Shown here: one piece after another, positions 22,712-22,731 of the stretch | How positions within the stretch are numbered: position 1 is the stretch's first letter | How the letters are laid out: each line of letters begins with the position of its first letter | Assembly: GCA_964463485.1 (NCBI GenBank) | Contig: CAYXDO010000171.1 | Span: 1 to 22,731 of the forward strand | Direction: 5' to 3' | DNA length: 22,731 nt | DNA from: CAYXDO01 sp964463485 | Lineage (GTDB): Bacteria > Myxococcota > Kuafuiibacteriia > Kuafuiibacteriales > Kuafuiibacteriaceae | Notes under the pieces: generated by a model | What the model was told of the DNA's origin: nothing | The model's input: the letters and a program-made list of their open reading frames with translations, nothing else | Database searches by the model: none | Program-made: the position numbers and the translations under genes

Positions 22712-22731
22712 CGGGCACGGGCACGGGCACG
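22712..22731. repeat. Hexanucleotide tandem repeat CGGGCA at window edge
   Basis: Three and a third perfect copies of CGGGCA run to the end of the window, so the full array length is not visible. It lies downstream of the MlaC-like gene. The intervening 22658-22711 shows no gene and no clear terminator. Confidence 0.7.

Overview
The window is GC-rich with compact, often overlapping genes (ATGA and GTGA junctions are frequent). It looks like the chromosome of a didermic bacterium of the Myxococcota/deltaproteobacterial type. This is inferred from a lipoprotein with Asp/Ser/Thr/Ala-rich 'DGS/DAG' linkers, from many envelope-lipid genes, and from codon usage; no rRNA or marker gene proves it. 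No tRNA, rRNA, CRISPR array, transposase, integrase or phage gene was recognised.

Layout. Positions 1-156 are a 13-bp tandem array at the window edge. A large repeat-bearing lipoprotein (328-2370, +) follows. A minus-strand pair, Nudix hydrolase then DUF309/alpha-beta-hydrolase fusion (4097-2399), is divergent from a plus-strand pair, ferredoxin-reductase-like oxidoreductase then YgfZ (4163-5788). A minus-strand HisB-fold protein lacking the metal-binding histidines (6510-5866) is divergent from a five-gene plus-strand operon (6608-13198): ABC ATPase, two FtsX/LolC-E-type permeases, a LolA-like periplasmic protein and an outer-membrane beta-barrel. A small ORF without a normal start codon (13191-13454) and a good intrinsic terminator (13548-13575) follow.

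Next is a plus-strand glycerolipid module (13642-17122): a PlsB/PlsC-type acyltransferase, a GpsA-like dehydrogenase and an App1-like HAD phosphatase. The dehydrogenase lacks both conserved lysines of the GpsA active site and the acyltransferase lacks the usual Glu of block III. A minus-strand PilZ-like protein (18328-17150) follows. Upstream of it on the minus strand are apolipoprotein N-acyltransferase lnt and an overlapping small membrane protein (20432-18505). These are divergent from a TolC-family channel plus MlaC/Ttg2D-like lipid-carrier pair (20529-22657). The window ends in a short hexamer repeat.

How the genes fit together. Much of the window concerns envelope lipids and lipoproteins: a lipoprotein, Lnt, a Lol/MacB-like exporter with its own periplasmic carrier and outer-membrane partner, glycerolipid synthesis and dephosphorylation, and a TolC/MlaC pair. 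The best candidates for something undescribed are the five-gene trans-envelope exporter with its oversized permease, the divergent HisB-like pseudoenzyme beside it, and the glycerolipid operon with altered catalytic residues. The heptamer GGTGAGT is also unexpectedly frequent (at least 17 copies on both strands by eye).
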